This document shows positions 48,400 through 64,000 of a stretch of DNA of 64,000 bases, one piece after another. The notes below the pieces were generated by a model. It saw only the letters and a list, made by a program, of their open reading frames with translations, was not told the origin of the DNA and searched no databases. Within the stretch, counting starts at the first letter, position 1, and every line of letters begins with the position of its first letter. Location of the stretch: NCBI GenBank assembly GCA_003254905.1, contig QANU01074319.1, forward strand, positions 574,018-638,017, given 5' to 3'. Origin of the DNA: Nissolia schottii (lineage: Eukaryota; Streptophyta; Magnoliopsida; Fabales; Fabaceae). A program made the translations under genes and the position numbers.

Positions 48400-50985
48400 A
48401 CTGAGGACGCATACACTATAAAGCTGACCCCATCACATTATCTATTACTAATGAATTCATCAACTCTTACTCTACAAGCTCGAGCATCTATAGCAACTTG
48501 TTTTCTAGTCATGGTAACAACACGGGTCATTAACTCAAACCGTGCAATAACTGTTTTTCCTAATTTAATTTTAACATGATTTTTTTAGGATAAAAATTCC
48601 TAATTTAACAAGATGAATCAGTAAAGCACGAAGCTTAAATGTAATGAAGAAAAGTAGAAAACTCTAATACTTCATAAGTTTACCGTTCTATAGCTGCAGA
48701 TGTATTATTGCACATAAAAAGGAATATATCTAAAAATAATTTCTCCCTACCTACTTGGCTTGAATCACTGTAGACTTCAACAAAGTCACCTCCACACATG
48801 GAAAAACCTTCAGTATAATTACAAGATATATCATACAAAAAATAATATTTAGTATTTTCATAAGAGACTCAATTTTCCATTTTCTGTATGTGGCCATAGA
48901 AATACATCATTTCAAAAGACAACACTTATATCTAGTTTCTTATATCCTTGCTAACCAATTTTAAAATCAAGCAATACCATGGGAATATTTTTTCCGAGAT
49001 GTCGTGAAAAATATTCATGTCATTTTTTTGTGGCACAAGCAAGGCGGGAAAAAAAAAAGAGGAAAAAAGATAGGGGCATTTTGTAATTTCTCTATAAAAA
49101 ATGAAGAAGAAAGTGCTCTTCTATAAAGAACACGGCCTTTCAAAGTGTTAATTTGTCTTCCAATAGGTTGTCCAACCAAAGCAATATATTCATAGAAGGT
49201 ATGTTTCAAATTCAAGAGATCTACCAAGCAGCTCTAATGCATTTGAAACGGTAACTAGTTAACAGTTGAGAGCAAGTTTCAAACGGAAGTTGAGTCCTTG
49301 TGGTTAGTTCTTATAGGTGTTTATTTAAAAGATCTAAAAATGGCCACCAATATCTGTTTTGTTTCTTTTTTAAATCAGATTTTCTAGATATTGTGCTGGT
49401 TAGTCCTCCCAGAGTTGTTGGGGAGCTACTATATTGATTCGTCATAGCAGCAGTAAGTGAATAACTTATTTAGTGGCATTGTTTTTGTTTTTTACTTTTA
49501 AAATGATAAGAAAAACAAACTTTTTAAAGCCAATAACTTCATGTTACTTCATTTCTATTTACTAAATTATTTATTTTATATTTATCCTATGATGATAAAC
49601 GATTTATAAGTTGATGCTAAGTATAAAATTTCAATTAGCCTCATTTGACATTTGGCAAATTTATGGTTGTACTTTTATTGTATTTGGAGCCATTCGTTTA
49701 TGGTAGAGTTACTATTTATGAGAACAGAGTATTAATGATGGCCATGTATTGAATTTGAGCATTGTGTTTTCTTAAATATTTATGTTAAAAGTCCATGATG
49801 GGTTATTAGTAATAACACCGTTCACTACTAGTGGTGGTGACTTCTGTATTTGGGAGAACCCTGTCCCTGGGATGGAGCTTTTTATGCATGCTAATCTTGC
49901 GGGAATGGTTCATCTGCGATAAGCTTCTTTTTTCTTTTTTGTTTCTTTTAGCTCATGTACCAAATAAAAAAATAAAAAATAAAAAAAATGCTTGTGAAGG
50001 CTTATGCCTTGGTTAACTCTAGTATAGATATATTTTAGGTTTATGCATATGATGATTGGAGTTTGAATATGCTCATTTTGTGTGGCTGATCATTTTGGTA
50101 TTTAAGACTAGTACTTTGTAAATACTCTCGCAGAGGATTCTGGATAATCATGTTATTGCACAAGTTCATTGGAAATGTGATTTTTATCTATTATTAGAGA
50201 AGATTCTGCCCGATGTTTGGTGGCCTCATGGTTAAGTTATCAATCTGTTATTAGTAGTGCAAGTCTACTCTAATGATTGGGTATGGCATTAGCCCGTGCG
50301 GTAGTCACAGCCTAGATATTGTATTGTGATTTGAGAACTGGAGGTAAGGATGTAAAGAACGGAACTCAAGTTTTGATTTGGTCTGGAAGAAAAAAACAAT
50401 TTCGTGAACAGCAACTTTGGTGCAGCGTTCTAGTGTAGTAATTCAACTCATTCCCATGCCACACATGCCCCACAGAAAAAAACCTCTTTACTTAGGTGGC
50501 TAGTTGGGACGAAGCAAAGTTTACATTTGTTCAAGCAAATCAATTTGCAGAAACCCATAATGGGGAGAAACTATGCACAGAGGATACTAAAGTATTGAAA
50601 CTTCTCCAGCTTTGTAATCCTCCTGACTCATTGTAATTGTGAAAAATAGGGAGAGAGTGATATATGAATGTCTGTATATTCAGTGTGTGTTCTGTACATT
50701 GGAGGCTAAGCCTATTTATAGGGTAAAACCTAACGGCCAAAATACAATGGCCAAGAATCAATTAAATCAAATCAAATCAATTAAATCTATAATTTACAAT
50801 TATATTATTAACAGTAATCATCTACAGAAATTAAAATTTTAAAAGTTGAACCTGCAGAAATCTTAATTTCCAGCTTACACTAGCTGGGAAACCGCCTTCC
50901 AACTCTACAATGGGAGTGTGGGAGAGGTTAGGCAGAAATCAGATTGGAAGGCCATTGGCTCCTAGGCAAGTGCTGGGTCTCTCGA
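48400..50985. other. Intergenic, no confident gene
   Basis: No recognisable protein or RNA gene. A minus-strand TATA box (CCTATAAATAGGCTTAGCC, near 50717) and the ordinary-looking sequence downstream of it could be part of an old LTR or a lost promoter. Tandem aatcaaatcaaatcaatt repeats lie at 50759-50785. Confidence 0.35.
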
Positions 50986-50989
50986 AAAC

Positions 50990-53900
50990 TCACGGTATAT
51001 TAGAGTAATGAATGTATTTTCATTTTAGTTAGTTATTTAACTACCTACACACTAACTGATTCTGTTAGCTTCCAGCTGTATTGCTTGCTGAGCAAGCTTG
51101 TACATATATATATACATGGTTTACTTGTGAATCAAGTAACCAAGCAATTCATTCAATACATTGCTCATTCACTTAGTCTAATTCTCTCTGGTCTAATATG
51201 GTATCAGTAGTTCTTCATTTCCGCAAATTCTCTCTCGATCCATGATTGTGCTTCTGCTCTTCAATGCTGCGATTTTTTTTTCGTGGTCTGTTCTTGATCA
51301 TGATCTGTCCTTCATCTGGTCATAGAATTTTTTGGAAAATTCACAAAGCAATTGAGGATTTCTTCACCCGAGTTCTCGGTTCTTGATTGATTTCATCAAG
51401 ATCTTTGAAGAATTCACTGGTGTTGTGCAGAAGTATTCTTGTTCTGCATCTGAAATTTTCTCTTATCTTCTGCAATTCGTCCTTTTCTTCTGTTCTTTCT
51501 TCTGAATTCATCTTCATGGCTACTCAAAGCTTGGAGGATTTTACCAACCCTTACTCAATTCTATCTTCTGATGGACCAAGTCTGTTGTTGGTGTCTCAAC
51601 CTCTCACTGGTGATAATTTCCACTTTTGGTTCCGGTCCATGAAAATTGCACTGCAGGCCAAGAACAAATTGGCATTTGTTGATGGTTCTTTGCCAAGGCC
51701 TAAAAGTGATGCAATGCTGCGAGCTTCTTGGGATAGGATCAATAGTATTGTGTGTTCTTGGCTCCTGAATTCAGTCAGCAAAGACATCTCTACAAGCATC
51801 ATCACACGCTCTTCAGCAGCAGTAATATGGCAAGATCTCAAGGATCGATATCAACAGGGGAATGGTCCAAGGATTTTCGAGCTCAAGAAAGAACTGGCCA
51901 ACTTTCAGCAAGGTTTGATGTCTGTTACTCAATATTTCACCAAGTTGAAATCATGGTCTGAATTGAGTGAACATAGGCCATTACTTTCATGTCATTGTGA
52001 AGGAACTGTACAGTTTCTGAAATTTCTTGACAATGAGTTTGTCCTCAGTTTCCTTATGGGATTAGATGATTCCTATTCTGCTACACGCGGCCAAATTCTT
52101 TTAATGGAACCAATTCCTACAATCAATAAGGTTTTCTCTTTGGTGGTTCAAGAAGAAAAACATAGGGCTGTTGGCATAAATGCTGATTCTCAGGCTTCTT
52201 TTGCTGTAAGAAACACTCAAGATAACAAGAAAGCGAGCTCCAATGATAGGCGAAAGTGTGCTAATTGTGGAATACTTGGTTACATCAAGTAACAATGCTA
52301 CAAAATCATTGGTTACCCACCTCACTACAAGAAAGGCAAAAACAAGGGAAATTCAGCACATCAAGTTTCTGAGAATACAGTTTTTGCTGCTCCTGCCAAA
52401 CCTGAGACTCCAATGCAATTGACCACTGCTCAATACCAACAGTTACTCAGCTTCCTCACTGCTCAAGTTTCTGTAGCATCTGACCCCAAAGCTACCAATT
52501 TGCAAGAGCAACAATTAGGTACAATTTTTTCTTCAATATATCATGAAAACCTTGGCCATGTATATTCAAATTTTCAGTCCTTGTCTATCTCTAATAATTC
52601 TGATTGGATTTTGGATTCTGGAGCTACAAGTCACATCACTTGTTCCTTACACAATTTCATCTCTTCAATGCCTGTTCCTAATTCATTTGTTTCTTTACCA
52701 AACAATCACAAAGCCAAGGTACAAGCTATTGGTACTGTCTCATTGAACAATTCTCTGAAGTCGCATAATGTCCTATTCATCCCTGAATTTCATGTGAATC
52801 TCATATCTGTAGCTGCCTTAATGAAACATAATCCATATGCAGTCTTTTTTAACTCAAATGATTGTTTCATACAGGACGTCAGCAACCTGAGGGTGATTGG
52901 AAGGGCTAGCCTCCTTGGAGGTCTATATGTCTTCAAGGCTGCTCCCAGTTCTGTTTCTAAACCTGTTTTTGATGTAAATATAGTTTCTCAGTCCATTTGG
53001 CATTCTAGATTAGGACATCCCTCCAATAAAGTGTTACAAAAAATTCCTTTAGCAGATTCAGCTCTCAAATTTGTACCTGATCACACTACTTGTCAAATAT
53101 ATCCCCTTGCCAAAATGAAAAAGCTACCTTACACATGTAATAATCATTTAGCTGTTAATGCATTTGATTTGATTCATTGTGATGTTTGGGGTCCCTTTCA
53201 TTCTCCAACTTATCATGGCCATAAGTATTTTCCTTACAATTGTGGATGATAACACTAGATTCACTTGGATCTATTTGTTGAAAGCAAAATCTGATGCAAC
53301 TCAGAAGCTTATCAACTTCGTTGTGATGATTGAAACACAATTTCATAAGGTGATTAAACAAGTTAGGAGTGACAATGCCAAAGAGTTGGCCCTAACATCA
53401 TTTTTGCAAACAAAAGGCATTATCCATCAATTTTCTTGTGTTCAAACCCTTCAACAGAATTCAGCGGTTGAAAGAAAACATCAGCACCTTTTGAATGTTG
53501 CAAGGGCTTTGTTTTTTCAATCAAAGGTTCCACTATGTTTTTGGGCAGATTGTGTTGCCACTGCAGCTCAGATCATCAACTGGATTTCTGCTAAGCTTCT
53601 GCATTTTGAATCTCCTTATCAGAAATTATATGCCAAGATGCCTCCATATGAATCTTTGAGAGTGTTTGGTTGTCTATGCTTTGCCTCTACTTTTGCTGCA
53701 CATAGAACCAAATTTCAACTAAGAGTTGTGCCTGCAGTGTTTGTTGGCTACCCGAGTGGTTATAGAGGCTATAAGTTGTACCATCTTCAGACAAGGGAAT
53801 TTTTCATTTCAAGAGATGTTGTGTTTCATGAGAGTATTTTTCCTTTTCAGTTAAATCCTGCAGATCCCAGGTCTGATCCATTCCCTGCTTCTGTACTTCC

Positions 53901-54190
53901 ATTGCCCTAGCAGGACATTGACATTGCACAGTAGCCTCGACAACCTCAGCAGGTCATTGATGTTACTCCTCAGGTACCTGACACTGTCCCACCTGTAAGG
54001 AGATCCACAAGGCAGTCTAGATTACCTCAGTACTTGTCACAATATCGATGCAACTCTGTCACTGGTCTGAATTCCATTTCAGCATACTTTTCCTATGACC
54101 GACTACAGCCCTCATACAAGCAATTTGTGATGCAAGTGGATGCCATCCCTGGACCGAATTTCTATCATCAAGCAGTGATTTATCATACAA
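50990..54190 (+). mobile_element. Ty1/copia retrotransposon, 5' complete, 3' truncated
   Basis: A 5' LTR of roughly 200 bp (about 50990-51197, start uncertain) ends before the primer-binding site TATGGTATCAGTAG, similar to initiator-Met tRNA. gag, protease and integrase follow, but the element stops just after the YKQFVMQVDA region that precedes RT. RT, RNase H and the 3' LTR are missing; sequence with aatgtttgtgca repeats begins at about 54190. Confidence 0.88.
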
Positions 54191-54197
54191 GTGCGTA
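51516..54197 (+). pseudogene. Copia gag-pol, decayed and truncated
   Basis: The start at 51516 gives MATQSLEDFTNPYSILSSDG, with the UBN2-type gag block (WDRINSIVCSWLLNSVSKDI). A zinc knuckle begins CANCG but is broken by a TAA at 52290. The protease has WILDSGATSHIT. GAG-pre-integrase shows WHSRLGHPSNKVLQKI, but the second cysteine pair is reduced (CQIY). The integrase core has [21 protein letters not shown] and [11 protein letters not shown] (catalytic D, D, E), with a frameshift near 53235. Stops follow at 53908 and 53932. It is incapable of retrotransposition alone. Confidence 0.88.
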
Positions 54198-54310
54198 ATG
54201 TTTGTGCATATGGTCATATAATGTTTGTGCAAATTGTCATATAATGTTTGTGCACTAAAATTTGATATCATATTTTGCAATATTACTTTGTGCACTCTAA
54301 TCAGATATCA
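54190..54310. repeat. aatgtttgtgca repeat block
   Basis: Three near-copies of cataatgtttgtgca in about 70 bp, shared with 1-187 and 1475-1690. It begins exactly where the copia element is cut. Confidence 0.5.
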
Positions 54311-55175
54311 TATTCTACAACATACACTATTGCCACCATTGTTAAAGATAGATCTATCCATTTTAAAAGAAAACCAACCTTTTATCATCTTAATTCTATT
54401 TTAATCAACTTTCACATGATAAGAATATGAAAATGAGGAGGATGAAAATGAAGATGATGAGAGGATGGGAGAATGACGAGGATGATGATGATAAACATAA
54501 CAGAACAAGGATGAGATGATGAGGATGGCGAGTGAAAACGATAACGAGAAAGAGTTAGGCATTGGGTCGAGTTCGAGATTTATTACGTGAGAAAACTTGC
54601 GTGGTAGTGCGTCGTTTCCAAATAAGGAAAGTATACTGTATTCTGTATTAATTGTCATTCAAATTCAAACCGTATAAAATAGGGGGTGTATATACATGTG
54701 TATGGATTAGGGGGTGAACATGAAACTTTTTCAAAGAAAAAAACTGGTTAATAAAGTCGTGAGGTACCAATTATAGAAACATTTAAGACGGAATATTGCC
54801 GGTCACAATCTAAAAAGGTCCATGGTGCGCATGCCAGATGCACGAGACACCATCTCATTCAAGTGCATTTAAGTCATCGGTTTTCTTTGATAACATTTTT
54901 TTCTCTGTTATTATAAGGGGCAGGCCCGGTTAATGTTGGGCTTAGATTAAGACGTAGGTCCATGAAGAATAAGATATTTGTTTCTGTTGTTGTGCTCTTC
55001 AAGAAAAGGCAACGCATATAGCAGTGCACAAGTTTCAAACCTTTGTTCCCCTCTCCTCACCGACCTAACTCAGGGGCCTTAGAATCAAAGAAGCGATCAT
55101 CGATTGAGAAAGTAGGAAAGAAGGTTGATCCTGAAATCCAATATCAAAGGGATCTATCATATCAAGCTGAATTGA
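54311..55175. promoter_or_regulatory. RPT6 upstream region and 5' leader
   Basis: Contains a GA-rich gatgaggatgatga tract (54430-54520) and then the region that must hold the RPT6 promoter and 5' UTR. I could not place a TATA box or start site with confidence. Confidence 0.35.
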
Positions 55176-60026
<4,851 letters not shown>

Positions 60027-60810
60027 TTTTTATTTAATTTTCTAGTTCACATTATCCTGCGAAGATGGGCAGAAAACATAACCTAGGCTTGTTTCAATTT
60101 ACAGTTACGCTGGCTTTCATCTTGCTTTTGTTGACCTAGTTATGTACCAAATCATATGATTCTTTCAAGTTGAGTATTTCCTTTTCTGTGAGTGTTATAT
60201 CATACGTTATATTTTGTTGATTCACCATGTCAAGCCCGGTTTAACCATGAACTGTCGCATTTTCCAATTGCATTGAAATATTCACAAGTTAGCAGACAAG
60301 ATGAGAAAGTTCAGAGAGTGCCAACATAAGTTTGTAATTAAAATTTTCAATAGATACACCCGTATTTTTGGGACATTTGACTGTACATTGGAAACATCTT
60401 TTACGCGACACATATATTCATTTTAATGTTATATATGATCATTGATGTAACATGTTGAGCCGTTTTAACCATGTGTTACCCCCTATTCAATCGAACTATT
60501 CACAAAAAAGGTGGTGATAGTGAACATTTCAAGATATATTTAAATATTTTTTTAATTGTTTAATGGGAGGATATGTACTATTTTATTTATCTCTATTATA
60601 AATTGATTTAAGAGCAAAAACGTTATATGAATACTTGTTCTCGAGATATCTAAAATGCACATATAACCTTCAACTTATATATTACATAATAAGTTTTTAC
60701 AAAAAGAGGGAATAAAGGGAAAAAGGAGAAAGAGGTTTTTATTTTATTTTTTTATAATTTAAAATCTAACTTTAAATTTCAATATAGCAGAGGTGCAGAA
60801 TGAAAGGGTA

Positions 60811-60842
<32 letters not shown>

Positions 60843-61064
60843 GCATGTATACAAAAAAAGGAATGAAAGGGTGGGATTAAAACACTAATGTAAGTAGTGG
60901 TTACTGCTAGTTAGTTGCTTTTGCTTACATTTCCAATTTGGCCACAATCCCAATCCCAATCCCAATCCCGGAAAGGAGCAGAAGGCACTCAAGCTGGGAC
61001 TCCACTCCTACTTGTCTCGCTCTGTGAAAGGTAGATTTGCTTCTTCTACTACTTGTACTTGCAA
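60027..61064. other. RPT6 3' flank and fibrillin gene promoter region
   Basis: About 1 kb between two genes in the same orientation. It includes the RPT6 3' UTR, a TA microsatellite at 60816-60842 and a short tandem of cccaat units at 60945-60968 just upstream of the fibrillin leader. No other gene is seen. Confidence 0.45.
60816..60842. repeat. (TA)n microsatellite
   Basis: About 13 TA units between RPT6 and the fibrillin gene. Confidence 0.85.
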
Positions 61065-63449
61065 ATGGACTTGGCTGCTTTCCATTCACCCTTGTACCCT
61101 CCATCACCGTCTTCAACAAGGAGGCCCAGTTGCCGCCGGTTTCGACCTTTCACATCATCGCTCTCTAGCACCAACCCCACCACCATGGCATCCTTATCTA
61201 CCCTTTCTCCTCCTCAGGTCGGGTTCTTCACCATTCACTGCGTGGTTGCTTGTGGTTTTGCTTGACACTAGTCCTTTCCTTTTCAGGCATCCGAGTTAGA
61301 GAACAGAAAGCTTAAGCTCTTGACTTGCATCCAGGACACCCAGAGGGGCCTCTCCACCACTCCTGACCAACGCTCTTCCGTTGAGGAGGCCCTGGTTGGC
61401 GTAGAAGGCTACAGCATGGGCAATCCTATCAATTTGGACATGCTTGACGGGACTTGGCGCCTCCAGTACACTTCTGCCCCTGATGTCCTCATCCTTCTCC
61501 AAGCCGCCGCTACTCTTCCTTTCTTTCAAGTTGTTACTTACTAACCATTCCTCCTTCTATCCATTTGAATTTCTTGCAAGGAAATGCATTTATGTGGGGC
61601 CTATTGTGGTAATGTAATGCTTCTCTTCCTTTCTTTATTTCCATGTTGAGATGTTATAGGTTGGCCAGATCTTTCAGAAATTTGAATGCCGTGGTCAATC
61701 TGATGGAGGTGTTGTCCGCAATGTTGTCCGGTGGAGTATTCCGAATTTGTTGGAGGTAAAACAACAACGCCTTCCTTTACTTTCTGCTATCTCAATTAGG
61801 CGGTTGCAACTAAATTCTCCCTCCGGAAACTCTGAATTGTGACTGGTCACTCTTAACCTTTGAATGATTTGATTCCCTTTTTTATATTATTATCAGACTA
61901 ACTAGATTGAACTCTTCAATTGACTCCTGAATGAATGTGCACGCTATCTTAGAATTCAAGATGTCAAAACAACTTCTCATTTGGATTTCATTCACCGCTG
62001 ATAATTTCTCATATATAATGGAAAATTTCACTTCTCCAAGAAAATGCATTGTAAAGAGGATTTGAATTTTCAGCCTTGTAATCGGGTAAACCAAAATTAA
62101 AGATGGGATTTATTAATACATTTGAACTTCACAGCCAAAATGAGACCTATGATTTGCTTGCTAACTCTGTATTTGAAGTTGTTGATTTTACGGGTGTGTT
62201 CAAATGTGTTGGAAAATGAGATAATCTTAGTTGGTCAAAACCTAGTTCCTTTAAGTTTCTAGGGATTGGATATCTTCTTGTCTTGCTATCACCTAGCCCA
62301 AGCTTAGATGGTTGGAAGAAAAAAATATATTGGATGAAATACTTATGCGTAGGCTTGCCCTCTCCTTGAATCCAAAACTACAAAATTTAAATGCATATTT
62401 CATACAGGAACAAGAAGGTGCTACATTGCTTGTTTCTGCAAAGTTTAAGGTTGTCTCTGTGCGTAATATCTACCTTCAGTTTCAGGAGGTAATCATTCTG
62501 GCTTACATGAACATGCTTCCAATAATATAATCTGATTTGTAATTCATGACGATGGTCATACCCTCAAATTTCACGTCTGCATTACCTACGATTGAGAAAA
62601 ATTAAATAAGACTATACTGTTGATATTTTGGTATTGAAATGGCATATCCTTCTTTAGTTGCCATGACCCATGATGCTATTGTAACATTAGATGAAACATG
62701 AACATTATACTTGGCAGATCAAGGTCCAGGATATTAATATCAGTGAAGAGCTGCAAGCTCTAATAGCTCCAGCAATACTGCCGCGATCTTTTATAAGCCT
62801 GCAGGTAATTTAACCTTCACTTATATCTGTGTTTGGACTGTTAGTTTGTCACCAGTAAGTCATGCTGTGAAGCTCTGTCTGCTCCAAAACTTTGGTGATG
62901 TACTTTTTGGCGAATGACCCAATTAGTTGGAGAAGTTCTCGTGTGATCATGAAGCGCCATGTTAGATATGCTCCTAACCATACGCAAAATGACAATTTTA
63001 GCATTTATCTGGAAAGAACACACCACTTAAAGATGAAATGCCATTAAGAGATGTGGTGCAGACCAGTTCTCGTAATGGTTATTTAACATGTGCGCACGCA
63101 CACACACACAAACACATTTTTTTTGTCTGTGTTGTATGCAACTGTTTTTCTCCTGCAGATCTTGCAATTTCTCCGCTCTTTCAAAGCTGAAATCCCTGTG
63201 AGAGATCCCGGAAGGTATGTATCATTCATGGGTTACTATGTTCAAATGGTTATTTTTATTTTTTCTTGACAAATATGTTACGTGATGCTTTATTTATTAT
63301 TATTTTATTTATTTATTTATTTTTTGAGTTGTAGGGAATCAGTAGGAGGGCTATATTACCTTAGTTATTTGGATGACAATGTTCTTCTTGGTCGTGCTGT
63401 TGGTGGAGGAGGTGTGTTTGTGTTTACCAAAGCCCAATCTCTATGCTAA
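61065..63449 (+). CDS. PAP6: Plastid-lipid-associated protein (fibrillin, PAP6-like), seven exons
   Basis: Plastid lipid-binding protein of the PAP/fibrillin family, linked with plastoglobules and thylakoids. Exons: 61065-61217, 61287-61529, 61660-61755, 62408-62488, 62718-62804, 63159-63214 and 63335-63449. All are GT-AG and phases sum to 277 codons (276 residues). The first about 45 residues are rich in S, T, P and R with few acids, a good chloroplast transit peptide; the first ATG at 61065 is used. The PAP_fibrillin domain spans about 52-270. It includes LDGTWRLQYTSAPDVL, QVGQIFQKFECRGQSDGG, EEQEGATLLVSAKF, ALIAPAILPRSFISLQ, and C-terminally GGLYYLSYLDDNVLLGR and GGGGVFVFTK. These match Arabidopsis PAP6 as I recall it. 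The gene is intact. The closest paralogue name should be confirmed by phylogeny. Confidence 0.92.
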
Positions 63450-63659
63450 GGATGACCATTGAGCACTAGCTAAACTCTCATACTTCTTGCAGTTTCTCTG
63501 TTGTATAAGGTATAGTCTTTGATCTTAATGGAAGCTTATGATCTTAGACTAATAAAATTTCTGAGTTTGTATAAAGGCTATTGTCTTTTATTTTAATCAA
63601 AGAAAGTCAATGGTTTTCGATCAATAAAGTTCTTTGTTATTAATTTTAATCACTTTTGA

Positions 63660-64000
63660 TAAGAAAGAGAAAGTGGTAGGCTATGGAAAATGCATATTAC
63701 CGAAAATCATTTTTAATGAAAAATATAAGGATTTAGCCTATGAAAATGGTCAATAATAAAGTTTGTTGTTAAGAACAAGACAATACTATAGCCTATGAAA
63801 GATGACTGTTATTCTAAGAAATGAGTTTTGATGAGAAAGAGAAATTGTAGGTTACTAAAAATGTATATTTTTTAAAATCATTTTTAAGCCGAAATACAAA
63901 GCTATGAACTATGAAAAATGACCAGTAGAACAAAATTTTGTTTTTAACAAAAAAGACGAGGTTATGACCAATGGAAGATGGACATTAACCTAAAAAATCA
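63660..64000. repeat. AT-rich repeat related to 9740-10060
   Basis: The repeated phrase aggatttagcctatgaaaatg/actatagcctatgaaagatga/gctatgaactatgaaaaatga alternates with gttttgatgagaaagagaaa and gtttttaacaaaaaagacgagg. The same phrases in the same order and orientation occur at 9790-10060. It continues past the window edge. Confidence 0.6.

Overview
The window is nuclear DNA from a flowering plant. It shows AT-rich intergenic sequence, spliced genes with GT-AG introns, and a dense, nested transposon load. The three clear genes (ETR1-type ethylene receptor, RPT6 proteasome ATPase, plastid fibrillin) have eudicot-type sequences. The receptor's C-terminal wording looks legume-like to me, but that is recollection rather than proof.

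Layout. 0-3.7 kb: AT-rich DNA with small inverted-repeat elements, then a four-exon F-box gene on the minus strand. 4.5-9.5 kb: a complete-length but decayed Ty3/gypsy chromovirus on the minus strand. 9.7-12.3 kb: an AT-rich inverted repeat followed by about eight copies of a ~185-bp tandem repeat. 12.3-17.7 kb: microsatellites and one uncharacterised acidic ORF. 17.7-31.5 kb: an intact six-exon ETR1 gene on the minus strand, with introns swollen by transposons. Its 8.1-kb last intron holds a solo LTR, a MITE, a 3.9-kb hAT transposon, a LINE piece, a copia LTR piece and a hairpin MITE. Its 3.1-kb first intron holds a two-LTR element with another solo LTR and a copia-type LTR inside it.

31.5-55 kb: mostly repeats. 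There is a non-autonomous hAT with a near-perfect 8-bp target duplication, and a SINE split by a 2.95-kb solo LTR that carries its own minisatellite. There is also a ~0.9-kb direct duplication, a truncated multi-exon copy of a carnosine N-methyltransferase-like (N2227) gene, copia and LINE remnants, and a 5'-complete, 3'-truncated copia element. 55-64 kb: RPT6 (nine exons, plus strand, with a perfect-TSD hAT in intron 5), then about 1 kb downstream a seven-exon plastid-lipid-associated protein gene, then a repeat related to the one at 9.7 kb.

The real genes are unrelated housekeeping or signalling genes: ubiquitin ligase adaptor, ethylene perception, 26S proteasome and plastoglobule/thylakoid lipid protein. 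They do not form a pathway cluster. I found no clear novel gene system. The most unusual content is the ~185-bp tandem array beside an inverted repeat, the recurring hAT family with shared termini, the SINE/solo-LTR nest, and the prediction that retaining the last ETR1 intron gives a receptor without its receiver domain. Transposon boundaries supported by target-site duplications are stated as such; other boundaries are approximate.
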